A stretch of 64,000 nt of DNA from Trypanosoma brucei gambiense DAL972 (taxonomy: Eukaryota > Euglenozoa > Kinetoplastea > Trypanosomatida > Trypanosomatidae). The stretch spans positions 1,426,001-1,490,000 of the forward strand of contig NC_026744.1 of NCBI RefSeq assembly GCF_000210295.1, in the 5' to 3' direction. Below the pieces are notes generated by a model. It was not told where the DNA came from and ran no database searches. It was given only the letters and a program-made list of their open reading frames with translations. This document shows, one piece after another, positions 29,025 to 38,657 of the stretch. Numbering within the stretch: the first letter of the stretch is position 1; every line of letters starts with the position of its first letter. Position numbers and translations under genes: made by a program.

Positions 29025-30860
29025 ATGGTGGAACTTACAGTGTACGAAGGTCATGATGTTTTTCTCCAGAACGCCGTACGGTTGCACATTCCTTGCAAGG
29101 TTTATACGATTGAAGGACTTCTGTCACTAGTTGGTAGGGCAGTAGCATCCTCCCCTGGGGGCCCTTCAGCGGCAAGGAGGTATCGTTTTGTTTACTCGTT
29201 AGATGGCTCGCCTTTGAGGAGCGTCGATGAATGCCTTGAGGTGGGAACGGTGATCGTAAGCTGCACGCCTGGGTTTCAAAAACGCAAACATCATGTCGAG
29301 TCACCGTCCAACCCGGTACTTGACTTGCTCAACAGGAAAGGGTATGAAACATATAGTGCTGCGGAGAGCCGAGGCTTGTCCGCCACTCCTCCATCCCACG
29401 ACGGTTTCGTGCCCATTTCTTTCCAACAACATTCAGTTCCTCGCGCATCCCCAAAATATGTTTTCTGCGATAGTAATCCTGGGCCTATTCCCAATTTTTC
29501 GTCAATTGGGGGAGCTTCCGTGGAATGGGGTGGAGTGTCCTGCCGTATTGGGGATGAAAGGATTGTTCTTCCACCAACACCCAGTTTTGACGTACCGTTT
29601 CCCGACATGAATTTAGACATATTGCACGCTGAACGCGTCGCTGCTGTGAAAACGCTGATAACACTGAAACTGTGCGGGCGTTCCTTCTTGAATGACGAAC
29701 TTCTTTTCGAAAAAGAGCTTGAGGAGGTATTTCGACCTATTATTGCAGAACAGGCCTCGTGTCCATCGTGGAGGGATCATACTTTAGATCGACCTCCCCC
29801 TCATGTAGTGGTGGATGGCCCCCCCAAAAGTGGTGTTTCGACTTCCCTGGCGTATTACAGTTCCATGCTGGTCTCGTCGGCGGCGAGTCGGTATGCCACA
29901 TTTCTGATATTGCCGCTGAACTTTGAGCTTCTATTTGACGGATCGTTGGGCATTTCATCTTACAGTGCGAATCGTCATTTGAGGGGGAGTAAAAGTGCAA
30001 ATTACAATGATGCAAGAACTCAGTCACTACTTTTGGACGTTCCGTTCTTCTATATGACAGTAGTTCGTGCTCTCATAGACTCTGTTGTTGCTCAACGCCC
30101 TAGTGTGCGTAACTGTTCCACGGCGCTTGTGGAAATGTGGGAACAACTTGTCAAAACAACCGCAGGCAGCGGGGTTCGTTTGAACACATGCGAGGTCGCG
30201 CACGCCGTTGGGCACTCTGCGCTTTATAGATGGGAGACATTTGCCGCCCCTGCTTCCCAGATACTGAGGGCTGCCAAATTGAACCCACGCGACATGAAAC
30301 TACGTGACGCCGTGTTGGAATTAGTGCTAGTGGAGCTCGTAGCGCAGGTCGCTTCAGCACTTCACTTTTCCGGTGTTGTGTATGTGGTTGACGGACTGCG
30401 GCCGCTTGCACGTTCGTTGTGCGACCGATTGAGGCGACCGGGTGGAGATGCGGCTGTTTTCCTGGACCGAGTTGCACAACGGTCATGGGTTCATCTTGCC
30501 GTTGGTGTTGATTCCCTTTCGACCCAGGTGTTAGAATCCGCTCTGCTTACTCGGGTGCGCCGCGTCAAACTTCTCCGTATGCTTTCCGTGGAATATGTAA
30601 CGAAGATGTACGGGTTCCCCAAGGCTATACACTGTGGCAGCAATAAGTATCCACTTGAGATGTTTCTTGGAACACCTGGTTACCTGCGAATGGTGCACGA
30701 CCTTCTGCGCTCGTGTGAAGGTCGTAAGGCTCACAAGGGAGATTCGGACGGTTACGCTGTTCGGATTGAAGATTTGGATGTCTCTAACGCCCTGCTGGAA
30801 TTTGAAGCGGTGCGGAAGTTGGGACAGGATACGCAAAAAGAAATGTGGTCATTGTCGTGA
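29025..30860 (+). CDS. Doublecortin-like domain fused to a degenerate P-loop NTPase
   Basis: The protein is 611 residues. Residues about 5-90 resemble a doublecortin (DCX) ubiquitin-like fold: a strand and helix (YTIEGLLSLVGRAV), then RRYRFVYSLDGSPLRSVDECLEVGTVIVSC, close to the DCX pattern of an R-x-L/V-Y-S/T-x-D-G turn and a ...L..G..YV.. ending. After a disordered linker, residues about 200-600 look like a P-loop NTPase. VVVDGPPKSGVSTS (Gly265 to Ser275) has the Walker A frame, but the usual lysine is Val271. VVYVVDGL (near 456) resembles Walker B with no following acidic residue. A C-terminal helical region has RVRRVKLLRML. DCX domains bind microtubules, so a flagellar or subpellicular microtubule role is inferred. 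ATP hydrolysis is doubtful. Confidence 0.72.
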   Translation: MVELTVYEGHDVFLQNAVRLHIPCKVYTIEGLLSLVGRAVASSPGGPSAARRYRFVYSLDGSPLRSVDECLEVGTVIVSCTPGFQKRKHHVESPSNPVLDLLNRKGYETYSAAESRGLSATPPSHDGFVPISFQQHSVPRASPKYVFCDSNPGPIPNFSSIGGASVEWGGVSCRIGDERIVLPPTPSFDVPFPDMNLDILHAERVAAVKTLITLKLCGRSFLNDELLFEKELEEVFRPIIAEQASCPSWRDHTLDRPPPHVVVDGPPKSGVSTSLAYYSSMLVSSAASRYATFLILPLNFELLFDGSLGISSYSANRHLRGSKSANYNDARTQSLLLDVPFFYMTVVRALIDSVVAQRPSVRNCSTALVEMWEQLVKTTAGSGVRLNTCEVAHAVGHSALYRWETFAAPASQILRAAKLNPRDMKLRDAVLELVLVELVAQVASALHFSGVVYVVDGLRPLARSLCDRLRRPGGDAAVFLDRVAQRSWVHLAVGVDSLSTQVLESALLTRVRRVKLLRMLSVEYVTKMYGFPKAIHCGSNKYPLEMFLGTPGYLRMVHDLLRSCEGRKAHKGDSDGYAVRIEDLDVSNALLEFEAVRKLGQDTQKEMWSLS

Positions 30861-31078
30861 TGTGTGACATTCTCTTCTTTTATCCATGTTCGGTTAACTC
30901 ATTTGAGTATCCAATATCTGCGTTACTTTCCACCACACCTTGCGTACGAGCCGTTGCTACAATACCTACGTATGATACGTTGCCATAGATGTTGTTGATG
31001 AAGATTTTTAAAATATATATTCCCTTCCTTTTGGGCTCATATATCGCCTTCTTAGTTGTTTTTTTAAAAAAAAGACAT

Positions 31079-31261
31079 TTTCCTTTGCTTTCTTTACCTC
31101 CTTTCTGCTTCAACTGTTCTTACCATCACTTTCGCATTGGACGTGCATGGTCACGATGTTGATGATGGACTCGTGTGTTTTCTGTGCTACCGGGATTGTC
31201 TCGAAGCGCCACTAAGATTACTTGTTATATCCATCATTAATTTGCTTCTTTTCTCCCCGAG
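31079..31261 (+). promoter_or_regulatory. Trans-splice acceptor region for UCH37
   Basis: Pyrimidine tracts at 31079-31130 and 31240-31258 are followed by candidate AGs at 31205-31206 and 31260-31261. No ATG occurs between 31206 and 31451, which supports 31451 as start. No other gene lies in 30861-31450. Confidence 0.4.
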
Positions 31262-31450
31262 CGTTTGTATCAAAAGAGTTTCAAAGAGGTCAACAAGAAA
31301 GCACCGGCAGGCTATAAGCGTATCGTTTCGCCGCGAAGTGAAGGACAATATACACCAGGGTGCAGATAAACCTACCTGTATACTAGCTTTAGCTATCGGT
31401 GTGAGCTTTGCATCGTGCGGGAATAATCTCCTCGCTGCTGTTTGTTCCAT

Positions 31451-32380
31451 ATGCCCAGTTGGTGTCTTATTGAAAGCGATCCAGCGGTTTTCACGGAGCT
31501 TATCCAACGGTTCGGCGCCCAAGGCGTGGCCGTTGAGGAAATCGTACAGCTTGAGCAGGAGTATCTACGCGTCCACACTAATGTCTACGGTCTGATTCTT
31601 CTTTTCAAATGGAAAGCAAGGAAGGAAGGTGCTGCGACTGATGGTGTAGTCGTTCCAGATGCCCCTGTATTTTTCGCCCAGCAGACTGTTAACAACGCCT
31701 GCGCCACGCTTTCCATCGTGAATATTCTCCTGAACCACAAGGAGAGTATTGAACTTGGGGAGGTGTTAGGCAATTTTCTCTCCTTCACCCAGGACATGAA
31801 TCCGTATCTTCGAGGCACGCAAGTGGGCGAGTGTGATGCCCTTCGTGAGGCTCACAACTCTTTTGCGCCGGTGGAACTCTTCTCTTTAGACCATAGTGTG
31901 CCTGATGCAGGCGATGCATACCACTTTGTTTCGTTTGTGTACAAGAACAGTGCCATATGGGAACTAGATGGGCTTCAGGAGGGACCTATTCTCGCCTCCG
32001 ATGCTAGTGATGAGAACTACAGGGACAAACTGATGGAAGTTGTGCGGAAACGCATCAGGGATCACAGCGCTGAGGACACGACAGGAGCTGGGCAGGGGAT
32101 TTCCTTCTCTCTCATGGCTGTGGTTGATGATCCCCTTGTATTGTTGGAAAGGAGAATATACGAAGCGACACTACAGGAGGCCCCCACGCATTATTTGGAG
32201 GAGCAGTTGAATCAACTGACGAAACAGCGCGCGCGTGAAAAACTCGAAAACCAGCGCAGGCGTCATAATTACGTTCCTATGATCGTGGAGTTGTTGAAGG
32301 CACTCGCTGAGAAGGGGCAGTTGAAGGGGATCTTGGACGATGCGCTCGCAAAAAAAAGTGGTCAAGGGGCTAAGCAGTAG
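31451..32380 (+). CDS. UCH37: Ubiquitin C-terminal hydrolase UCH37/UCHL5 family
   Basis: A 309-residue cysteine protease of peptidase family C12. The catalytic set is complete: Gln78 and Cys84 in FFAQQTVNNACATLSIVNIL, His158 in AYHFVSFVY, and Asp173 in IWELDGLQEGPI. Length and a C-terminal helical ULD-like tail (RRHNYVPMIVELLKALAEKG, then Lys-rich AKKSGQGAKQ) identify it as UCH37 rather than short UCHL1/L3. The tail is the part that in other eukaryotes binds Rpn13 of the 26S proteasome, so ubiquitin chain trimming at the proteasome is expected. The ATG at 31451 gives the canonical start MPSWCLIESDPAVF. An upstream TTG in frame is not credible as a start. Confidence 0.95.
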   Translation: MPSWCLIESDPAVFTELIQRFGAQGVAVEEIVQLEQEYLRVHTNVYGLILLFKWKARKEGAATDGVVVPDAPVFFAQQTVNNACATLSIVNILLNHKESIELGEVLGNFLSFTQDMNPYLRGTQVGECDALREAHNSFAPVELFSLDHSVPDAGDAYHFVSFVYKNSAIWELDGLQEGPILASDASDENYRDKLMEVVRKRIRDHSAEDTTGAGQGISFSLMAVVDDPLVLLERRIYEATLQEAPTHYLEEQLNQLTKQRAREKLENQRRRHNYVPMIVELLKALAEKGQLKGILDDALAKKSGQGAKQ

Positions 32381-32552
32381 AGCGACATGTGGAGATTCCA
32401 AATACATTCAACATAACACGAATTTATGTGCCCGGATGTCATTGGCATAACTTCTTAGCCCTTAGAGAGAAAAAAGAAAGAAGACTGAGGAGGGAGGATA
32501 AGTTGTATTGGAGGACGACAAGCAGCCGGTAAGGGCAAATCGGTGCTATCTT

Positions 32553-32555
<3 letters not shown>

Positions 32556-32587
<32 letters not shown>
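32556..32587. repeat. (AT)n microsatellite
   Basis: About 16 AT units in the spacer after UCH37. Confidence 0.9.
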
Positions 32588-32590
<3 letters not shown>

Positions 32591-32640
32591 TGATTGTTTG
32601 TGCCACTAGGGATAAATTAAAAATAGTGTATAATACTGTT

Positions 32641-32739
32641 TATTTACCGATGTTTCCCTGTTTCCATCGTCCCTTTGTGTCACGCTTTCCATCTCCATCG
32701 TGTTTGTTTTGCAACCTACTTGGTGAGGTAGTTGTGCAG
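32641..32739 (+). promoter_or_regulatory. Predicted trans-splice acceptor for the RRM-like gene
   Basis: A C/T-rich stretch (32646-32710) is followed by GTGAG (32727) and GTGCAG (32739); the ATG is at 32772. The remainder of 32381-32771 has only the AT repeat. Confidence 0.5.
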
Positions 32740-32771
32740 CCTGAGTCTGTGAGGTATCTTGTGTCGAAGAA

Positions 32772-34346
32772 ATGGATAAGGCATTGTGTACCTCTCTGAG
32801 TTGCCAGTCGCGCCCAAAGCGATGCCGTGGGAGTGACAACCCACAATTTGGCACTAGCTTTTCACCAGGAAGCAACGTCCCTGAGATGTCTTTGTTGTCC
32901 AGCGCTGTGCAGCAGGCTGTTGAGAAGGTGTTTTCGGAACATGCTAGTGATGTGGGCTCGGAATTGTTGAGCGATGAAATTTTTACTTCATCAGTGTGTA
33001 GGGCAATATTACCTTCAGAGGACGGAGCGAAGCCACTGAGTGATCAGGAATTACAGCAGAGGGTTCGTTCGTGTTTGGAGGTTGTCCTTGCGGGAAAGGT
33101 GGATGAAGAGAGGCAGTTACTAGTTTCCGAGGCACTTACGCACCAGTTAGCGGAGGTACTGCTCAAACCACCTCCTTTGATCGCTGCGACTGGGGTATCA
33201 CAGGAGGAAAACGTGCAGCCGGATGTCAAACGCGTACGTTCAGTGTTTGCGGGCTCTTCCATGTCCACAGTGAGAGTAGGTGTGGCACCCGTGGGGAAGG
33301 TGAATTCCTCAGGGTCCCTGTTGCCGCCACCGGCGCCGCTTTCGAGCGTTTTTTCGGGGAGTGCTGTTTATCCTGTTCGCGTTGTCGCGTTCCACAATTT
33401 GCCCTCGAAGTACTGCGAAAAGGAGGCACTAAAGGAACAGCTCGCCGAGATATGCGCTCGAATACCCCATTCATACTATCTGAACGTCCACTGCGTCCAA
33501 TCTGAACACAAAGCTATTGCCTCATTTGGTACGAAAGAGGCGGCTGCTGCGGTGGCATTTATAGTCAACACATCAGGCATACATGCCCCACAGACGGACG
33601 GCAAGGATGCGGGCGCACCGACTGTTTCTGCACAACCGGCGACTGAAGAAGAGCAGGAGGCGGTGTGGGCCCCACTTGTCGAGCAAGTGAAGGCATTGGA
33701 GGAGAGTTGGTCCTCTTGGGACGAAAAGTTTCGGGCAAACCCGCCATATAAACTTTATCAGGAGTGGGTGGAAGCGAAAAACAGAGGTGTTGGCCTGGAC
33801 GAGGCCCTGCAGCAGCTTACCGCTACCAATAAAGTTAGTGAGGGACAGGTGGCAGACACTGCTAGTTACGGAGTAGTTGAGAGCGGCACCGCTACCGTGG
33901 GTTTAACACAAGAAGGTTTGCAGAAGAAGTTGGTGCTTCTTCAGGGTCGGCTGGAGTGTAAAAAAATTATCGAGCGGACTGAAGAATGCATGAGGGAGTT
34001 ACTTGGGGACACATTTAGTGGAAGCCTTGAACGCGCTTGTTCTGGGCCCACGCACTCCACTAGTAGTGCAACACTATCAAATCCACGTAAGGCTCTCTTC
34101 ATCTATGGCCTGCCGCGACCCTTCGATGACGTTGAGTTGGTGCGATTTCTTCAATATGTTGGCGTAGAACCTGTCCACATTTGGCGAAATTCGGCAGTAC
34201 CAACAACAGTTTGTGTCGAACTACCGTCCATCGGTCGGGTATTCACAGTCCTTCGGCAACTGGATGGCACTAACATGAAATTCGCAGGCGCAACCTTCTC
34301 CCGTGAATACGCCTCCACCCCTCAAAACGCGTCTTCCTGTCCATAA
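32772..34346 (+). CDS. Putative RNA-binding protein with two divergent RRM-like domains
   Basis: A 524-residue protein. Two segments have RRM-like strand-helix-strand patterns. One spans about residues 200-275 (YPVRVVAFHNLPSKYCEKEALKEQLAEI in sequence, later KAIASFGTKEAAAAVAFIVN). The other spans about 438-512 (KALFIYGLPRPFDDVELVRFL, later VCVELPSIGRVFTVLRQLDG). The RNP1 and RNP2 aromatic residues are poorly kept, so RNA contact may be atypical or the domains may bind protein. The N-terminal 150 residues are helical and acidic, with an SLLSSAVQQAVEKVF start. A middle coiled segment contains WSSWDEKFRANPPYKLYQEW. No localisation signal is obvious. The RNA-binding call is inference from fold pattern. 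Confidence 0.7.
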   Translation: MDKALCTSLSCQSRPKRCRGSDNPQFGTSFSPGSNVPEMSLLSSAVQQAVEKVFSEHASDVGSELLSDEIFTSSVCRAILPSEDGAKPLSDQELQQRVRSCLEVVLAGKVDEERQLLVSEALTHQLAEVLLKPPPLIAATGVSQEENVQPDVKRVRSVFAGSSMSTVRVGVAPVGKVNSSGSLLPPPAPLSSVFSGSAVYPVRVVAFHNLPSKYCEKEALKEQLAEICARIPHSYYLNVHCVQSEHKAIASFGTKEAAAAVAFIVNTSGIHAPQTDGKDAGAPTVSAQPATEEEQEAVWAPLVEQVKALEESWSSWDEKFRANPPYKLYQEWVEAKNRGVGLDEALQQLTATNKVSEGQVADTASYGVVESGTATVGLTQEGLQKKLVLLQGRLECKKIIERTEECMRELLGDTFSGSLERACSGPTHSTSSATLSNPRKALFIYGLPRPFDDVELVRFLQYVGVEPVHIWRNSAVPTTVCVELPSIGRVFTVLRQLDGTNMKFAGATFSREYASTPQNASSCP

Positions 34347-34699
34347 ACAGTGACATAACTACCCGATCCATAACTGTCGCCTTTTTGTCCAAGCACAAAA
34401 GTTCTGCTGTTACTCATCTCGTTTAAGAGGTTGCTACTGCCGTAATCTCTTGACTACCTGCTTTCTTTTCCTCTCCTAACGCGGCAGAAGCAGTGCTGGT
34501 GTAGAAGGTTGCAGAGAGGTGCATGCGAGGTGGAACGAAAGTTAAGATGCTGTTGCGTCTGTTGGTATTACCCTTGGTGTTGGTGGACTACGTTATTTCT
34601 CACGTCTTACTTACCCACAGGGCCAAATGTCGGAGGCGGCGATGTGACAAATAGGTTTTCTGGGGTGAGATGGTACTTGAAGAAAGCAAAAGTTGTATA

Positions 34700-34701
<2 letters not shown>

Positions 34702-34730
<29 letters not shown>
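34702..34730. repeat. (AT)n microsatellite
   Basis: About 14 AT units in the spacer before the helical protein gene. Confidence 0.9.
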
Positions 34731-34732
<2 letters not shown>

Positions 34733-34916
34733 TGAAAAAGAAAGGGGTATCGGAACAGGAATGATCGGTTTATTCACATCTTTCTGCATTGTGTTGTGCT
34801 TGTGCGTAATCATTTTTTTTTTTTTGAAACTAGCAACTCCAATGGTTGGCTCGAGGCTTTTTGTTCGTGCCATCCTTTGGTATCCCTTACTTTGCTAGAA
34901 AATGTTCCGCATATTG

Positions 34917-35032
34917 CTTCATGTTTCTTTTTAACGTTTTCCCACGACCTTTTTCTTTTCTTGTGTCTTTATTATTTTCTTCAACAATGTGTTTGTTTGT
35001 GTGTCTTGTTTAATAGATGGACCTGTATACAG
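34917..35032 (+). promoter_or_regulatory. Trans-splice acceptor region and 7-codon mini-ORF
   Basis: A strong pyrimidine tract (34917-34983) is followed by AG at 35015-35016 and 35031-35032. Splicing at 35016 would put ATG 35017 first; it opens a 7-codon ORF ending in TAG at 35038, in the same frame as the large downstream ORF. Apart from the AT repeat, 34347-34916 has nothing I can assign. Confidence 0.5.
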
Positions 35033-35394
35033 GTGTATAGAAGCCACCATTAGCCACACATTACTTGGTTGTTGCGCAAGAGGAAGACAAGACGCAACCT
35101 CTTTTGCGGCGGCGACTAGTGCTGTTGCAGGGCTTTCCGCCCTTGGAAGTGACAAAACGATTTGGTGGTTGCGCTTTGGGGACCGGATGTGGAGCACCCG
35201 ACAAACCTGGAAATTATAAACGTAATGATCGACTAACTTTCGCTCTTCCACATGATTCCATACTTCGAACAAGGCGGTGGCTTAGCGTTGTTTGTAACCG
35301 TCACGTACTGGAACGCGAGGGTTACGTTGACTCAGTGCGTGAGTTGGGTGCATTCATAGTTTGCTCGGTTTATTGTGCCGACGATACAGCTTGT

Positions 35395-38175
35395 ATGAAG
35401 GAGTTAAACGCCATTCTTCATGTATTGCACACTGACGCATTGTTGGCACTCATGGAATATATTTTGGTATGCCATCCCCGCGTTCTATTCCATCCCGCTG
35501 TTGGTGGTGTGGGAGGGACTAGCGGCAATGAATCGCCCTTTTGCAACGCCATTCTGTCGGCAATTCTCTGCCGATGTGTTGAGCTTTCCTCCAAACACGT
35601 CGCTTTCCTGGCCGGGCTCTGCGGTTCCAATGGCATAAGCTCTTATTCGTTGCTTTTAATTTTGTACCATACGCGGCAATCATTGCGACGGACCCAGGCA
35701 ACACAGGTTCTGCAGGCGCTGTGTTCCCTCGCCCTGCACCGCAAACCCATAGTGGCGGGAGAAGCCACAGCCTCCCATATTTCTGTGCAGTCCACCGTAC
35801 TAAGTTTGCTGCTGGTGCGCTGCATGGAGTTGGAGGCAGTGCATGAGGGACATGATATGCGACTGTTGCTTTGCCGCGCCTTACTTCTTCACGGAAGCGA
35901 TATGCAGAAGGAAATTAGAGCTGCGTGCGGTTGGTGGTGTCGAAAGGGAACCACCTCTCGCCGTCGTGCCGAGGTCCGCAACGATAGCTATATCAAAAAA
36001 GGGAATGCATCCTTACTTTCACTTCCATTAGAGATAGAGCTAAGTGATGCTTCGTCACCTGCAGCCGCTTTCGCCGCAATGGAGGCGGCTAGTCGGCTGC
36101 TCAATTTGCCTGACGTCAACAAAGAATACTTGTTGTTGCTTGCGAGGCGTCGAGTTCTTGTTTCCTCTAGGTCGCCATCGTGTACCGGAAGCGTTGGACC
36201 GATATCAGTGAAGCTGGGACCCTCGGTTGCTTCGACTAATACCATCTCGTGTAAAGTACCTCCCGCACTCCACCAAGAGATACCAGCGGCGAAACAGCTT
36301 AAGGGTGAGGCCAGACTTTTAGGGTTGGAGGCACTGACACGGCGCTTGTTGGATGTGACACAATTACACTCGGCGGTCAGCTTGGTCGACGCCGTTCTGC
36401 AGAACTGCCCGGCCCTAAGCCAATTGCTGGTTCACCGCATTTTTCAGCTTTGCCTCGCGGAGGAGCATTGGGATGTGAGTCCGGCTGAACTTTCCGCGGC
36501 GGAGGAACTGACAGTGGAAGTGCTCACTGCTTTGTATCGTTTATTACCACACGTAGACGTGGCGGATACCCTGGAAGAAGTCATTATGTACTGTGGACCG
36601 GCCTGTGTGCGGTGTGAGGAGGCATGTGCACGTAGTAGCACCTCGCTGACACTGTATTATTCGCTAATCAAATGTGTCGCGTTACACATTCCGCCTGATA
36701 CTCTTCCTAAACTCTTTTGGCGGCTGCACCGTAAGCGAGAGCTTGCGGCATTTCGGGTTTCTTCAATAATGCTGCGTATTTTACTGCAATCAGTGGAGTA
36801 CAGTGCCCTTGGCTCGTTCACTGCTGAAGAGGTGGGAATTGTACACAGTTTTGTGCAGCAGGAACGTACGAAAGTAGATCCATGTGTTGTAATTGAACAT
36901 CAACAAGAAGGGAAAGAGTTGAAGAACAGTGACAATAGTACCGCGGAGTCGAGCGGCGCTCTTCTAGATGCTATTGATGAATATACAAGGATGAGATTAC
37001 AATGTGTTGGTAACTTTAAATCGTTGTCCCCCTACTTGCTAGGAAGCCCTAACGATGCTGTGGAAGGGGATTCAACGTCTGCGCAACACGCGTTTTCGGT
37101 GGCCCTGATGGACATGTTCGGTTTGAAGGCTGCAAGTTACGTTGGACCAACTGCCGTGCTGCGGTACCGGGAAGTGCTGGCGTGGTTGTATGTTGTTTAT
37201 CACATGTCGATATCTGTTGGTTGCGATGTGGAAGTTCTTACAAAATTGGCCACGACGCAGGGGATGAAGCTGCGCATTAGCGAGAGGTGCAGGGTGCTGG
37301 TGGAGTTATCGGAGTCTCTAACGGATAATGTTGTCATGACTGCGTTTAGCAGCCAAGTGTTGCGACAGGAAAGTGTTGCGGAGAACCCAGGGTGGAATAT
37401 CTGTTTCAAGAGTTGGTTGCTTCGTCGGCAGCAAAGCCAAGCAGAGCTTCAGCATGTGCTCGCAGGGGCTGATTTTGACGAGTCAGCGGCCGCATTCATC
37501 AGCTATGTTGCACTGTCCCAGAACGATACTGCAGTTATACACCAAATCAAGCAACGTACATCGTGGACGTCTTGTGCTGCTGTTCTCCTCCGCACAGACA
37601 CCGAACTGAACAGCGAAAAGTACCGAGCTCCATTTTCAGGGAGTGAAGGCGGCGTGACATTTTGTGCCAACTTCAATATTGATAATACTTCCGGCGGCAC
37701 ATGTGGTGGAGGTGTTGTTAGGGAACAGGTTGCACTTGTGGGTGAAGTTCTTGTGGTTGCGAAGTGTGCTATAAAGTTTGCTGAGGGGTGGTGGGACAAC
37801 CCTTATTATGAAAACAGTGAGATGCCTGCAACGGCACAGCTGGCGTGTATTTGGGCTCACACCGACTTGCTTTTTCTGGAGGAAGATTGCGTTCGAAAGT
37901 TAGAACATTACGAAGCTCTTCTACGGCTGTGTAAGGGCGAAAGGTACGTAAAGTTCCTGCAGCACTTGCCTGAAGGTACTCACTCCGATATATTTGGTCT
38001 CACTCTGGGAATGTGGCAACGAGGGTTGGCGTTGCTTGGACTTGCAGAGCAACTTCCTCAGAGTTTCTCCCTTCCAGCCGAGGTGTATCGTACAAGCATG
38101 CGGGCATGCCTGATGAACCGTGTACCGATCCCTACCTTCATCCGTCAGAAGGCAATGGGCCTAGGTCCAAGCTGA
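35395..38175 (+). CDS. Large helical protein, unknown function; uncertain 5' end
   Basis: I do not recognise this protein. From the first in-frame ATG (35395) it has 926 residues, almost entirely helical with frequent Leu/Ala/Val and regularly spaced Cys, as in HEAT/ARM or TPR-type solenoids, but no repeat consensus is clear. There is no signal peptide or long membrane span. The reading frame stays open from 35041, so about 118 further codons precede this ATG. The last 40 of those (including RTRRWLSVVCNRHVLEREGY) look as coding-like as the body. Three out-of-frame ATGs (35187, 35225, 35252) also precede 35395. The annotated start is therefore the best available, not a confident one. Confidence 0.7.
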   Translation: MKELNAILHVLHTDALLALMEYILVCHPRVLFHPAVGGVGGTSGNESPFCNAILSAILCRCVELSSKHVAFLAGLCGSNGISSYSLLLILYHTRQSLRRTQATQVLQALCSLALHRKPIVAGEATASHISVQSTVLSLLLVRCMELEAVHEGHDMRLLLCRALLLHGSDMQKEIRAACGWWCRKGTTSRRRAEVRNDSYIKKGNASLLSLPLEIELSDASSPAAAFAAMEAASRLLNLPDVNKEYLLLLARRRVLVSSRSPSCTGSVGPISVKLGPSVASTNTISCKVPPALHQEIPAAKQLKGEARLLGLEALTRRLLDVTQLHSAVSLVDAVLQNCPALSQLLVHRIFQLCLAEEHWDVSPAELSAAEELTVEVLTALYRLLPHVDVADTLEEVIMYCGPACVRCEEACARSSTSLTLYYSLIKCVALHIPPDTLPKLFWRLHRKRELAAFRVSSIMLRILLQSVEYSALGSFTAEEVGIVHSFVQQERTKVDPCVVIEHQQEGKELKNSDNSTAESSGALLDAIDEYTRMRLQCVGNFKSLSPYLLGSPNDAVEGDSTSAQHAFSVALMDMFGLKAASYVGPTAVLRYREVLAWLYVVYHMSISVGCDVEVLTKLATTQGMKLRISERCRVLVELSESLTDNVVMTAFSSQVLRQESVAENPGWNICFKSWLLRRQQSQAELQHVLAGADFDESAAAFISYVALSQNDTAVIHQIKQRTSWTSCAAVLLRTDTELNSEKYRAPFSGSEGGVTFCANFNIDNTSGGTCGGGVVREQVALVGEVLVVAKCAIKFAEGWWDNPYYENSEMPATAQLACIWAHTDLLFLEEDCVRKLEHYEALLRLCKGERYVKFLQHLPEGTHSDIFGLTLGMWQRGLALLGLAEQLPQSFSLPAEVYRTSMRACLMNRVPIPTFIRQKAMGLGPS

Positions 38176-38461
38176 TTCAACTACCGTGGTTTCATTTTTC
38201 ATTTCCAAGACGACGACTGCTGTTCATCAAACCATGCCAATGAGCACCGACCATCGTTCTTCCAGCACGCTTTGGTTTGAGCGAGTGTTTGCAGCGCCCT
38301 TTGAGTGGCTCTTGTTTTGTAGTGTAGTTGGATGGAGGATTGCTGCTCTTGTTCCATCCCCCTCCTTAATCGCCGTCCCGCACTTCATGCTGAACGTTTC
38401 GGTGTTTAGCCTCTAGCATGTTGTGGAAAAGGGTGAGTTGTACCGGCATAATATATTGTTT

Positions 38462-38497
38462 GGAGTTGCATCCTTCTGTTTTTGTTTCTAACCCAAG
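38462..38497 (+). promoter_or_regulatory. Predicted trans-splice acceptor for the TcdA-like gene
   Basis: Tract CCTTCTGTTTTTGTTTCTAA is followed by CCCAAG ending at 38497. No ATG in the TcdA frame is available before 38658. Spacer 38176-38657 has no other gene. Confidence 0.5.
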
Positions 38498-38657
38498 GCT
38501 AAGTTTGTCATATACGCTGAGGTAAGTTTTGGGTGGTTGTGGTTCGAATTTCCAAGCAGTTCATCAACCAACCCAAACTGCAGCTCGCGCATACGCACGA
38601 GACACATCATCAATTATTAGGCGAGGGCCAATATTGCGGTCCAGACGGTGGTGGGGC

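Noticed and set aside
31137..31595. 152-codon + strand ORF overlapping the start of UCH37 in another frame
   Set aside because: It has no good ATG start and overlaps a clearly real enzyme gene.
6305..34730. The several (TA)n tracts as possible replication origins or centromere elements
   Set aside because: They are short isolated microsatellites in UTR-like spacers; nothing else supports origin or centromere function.
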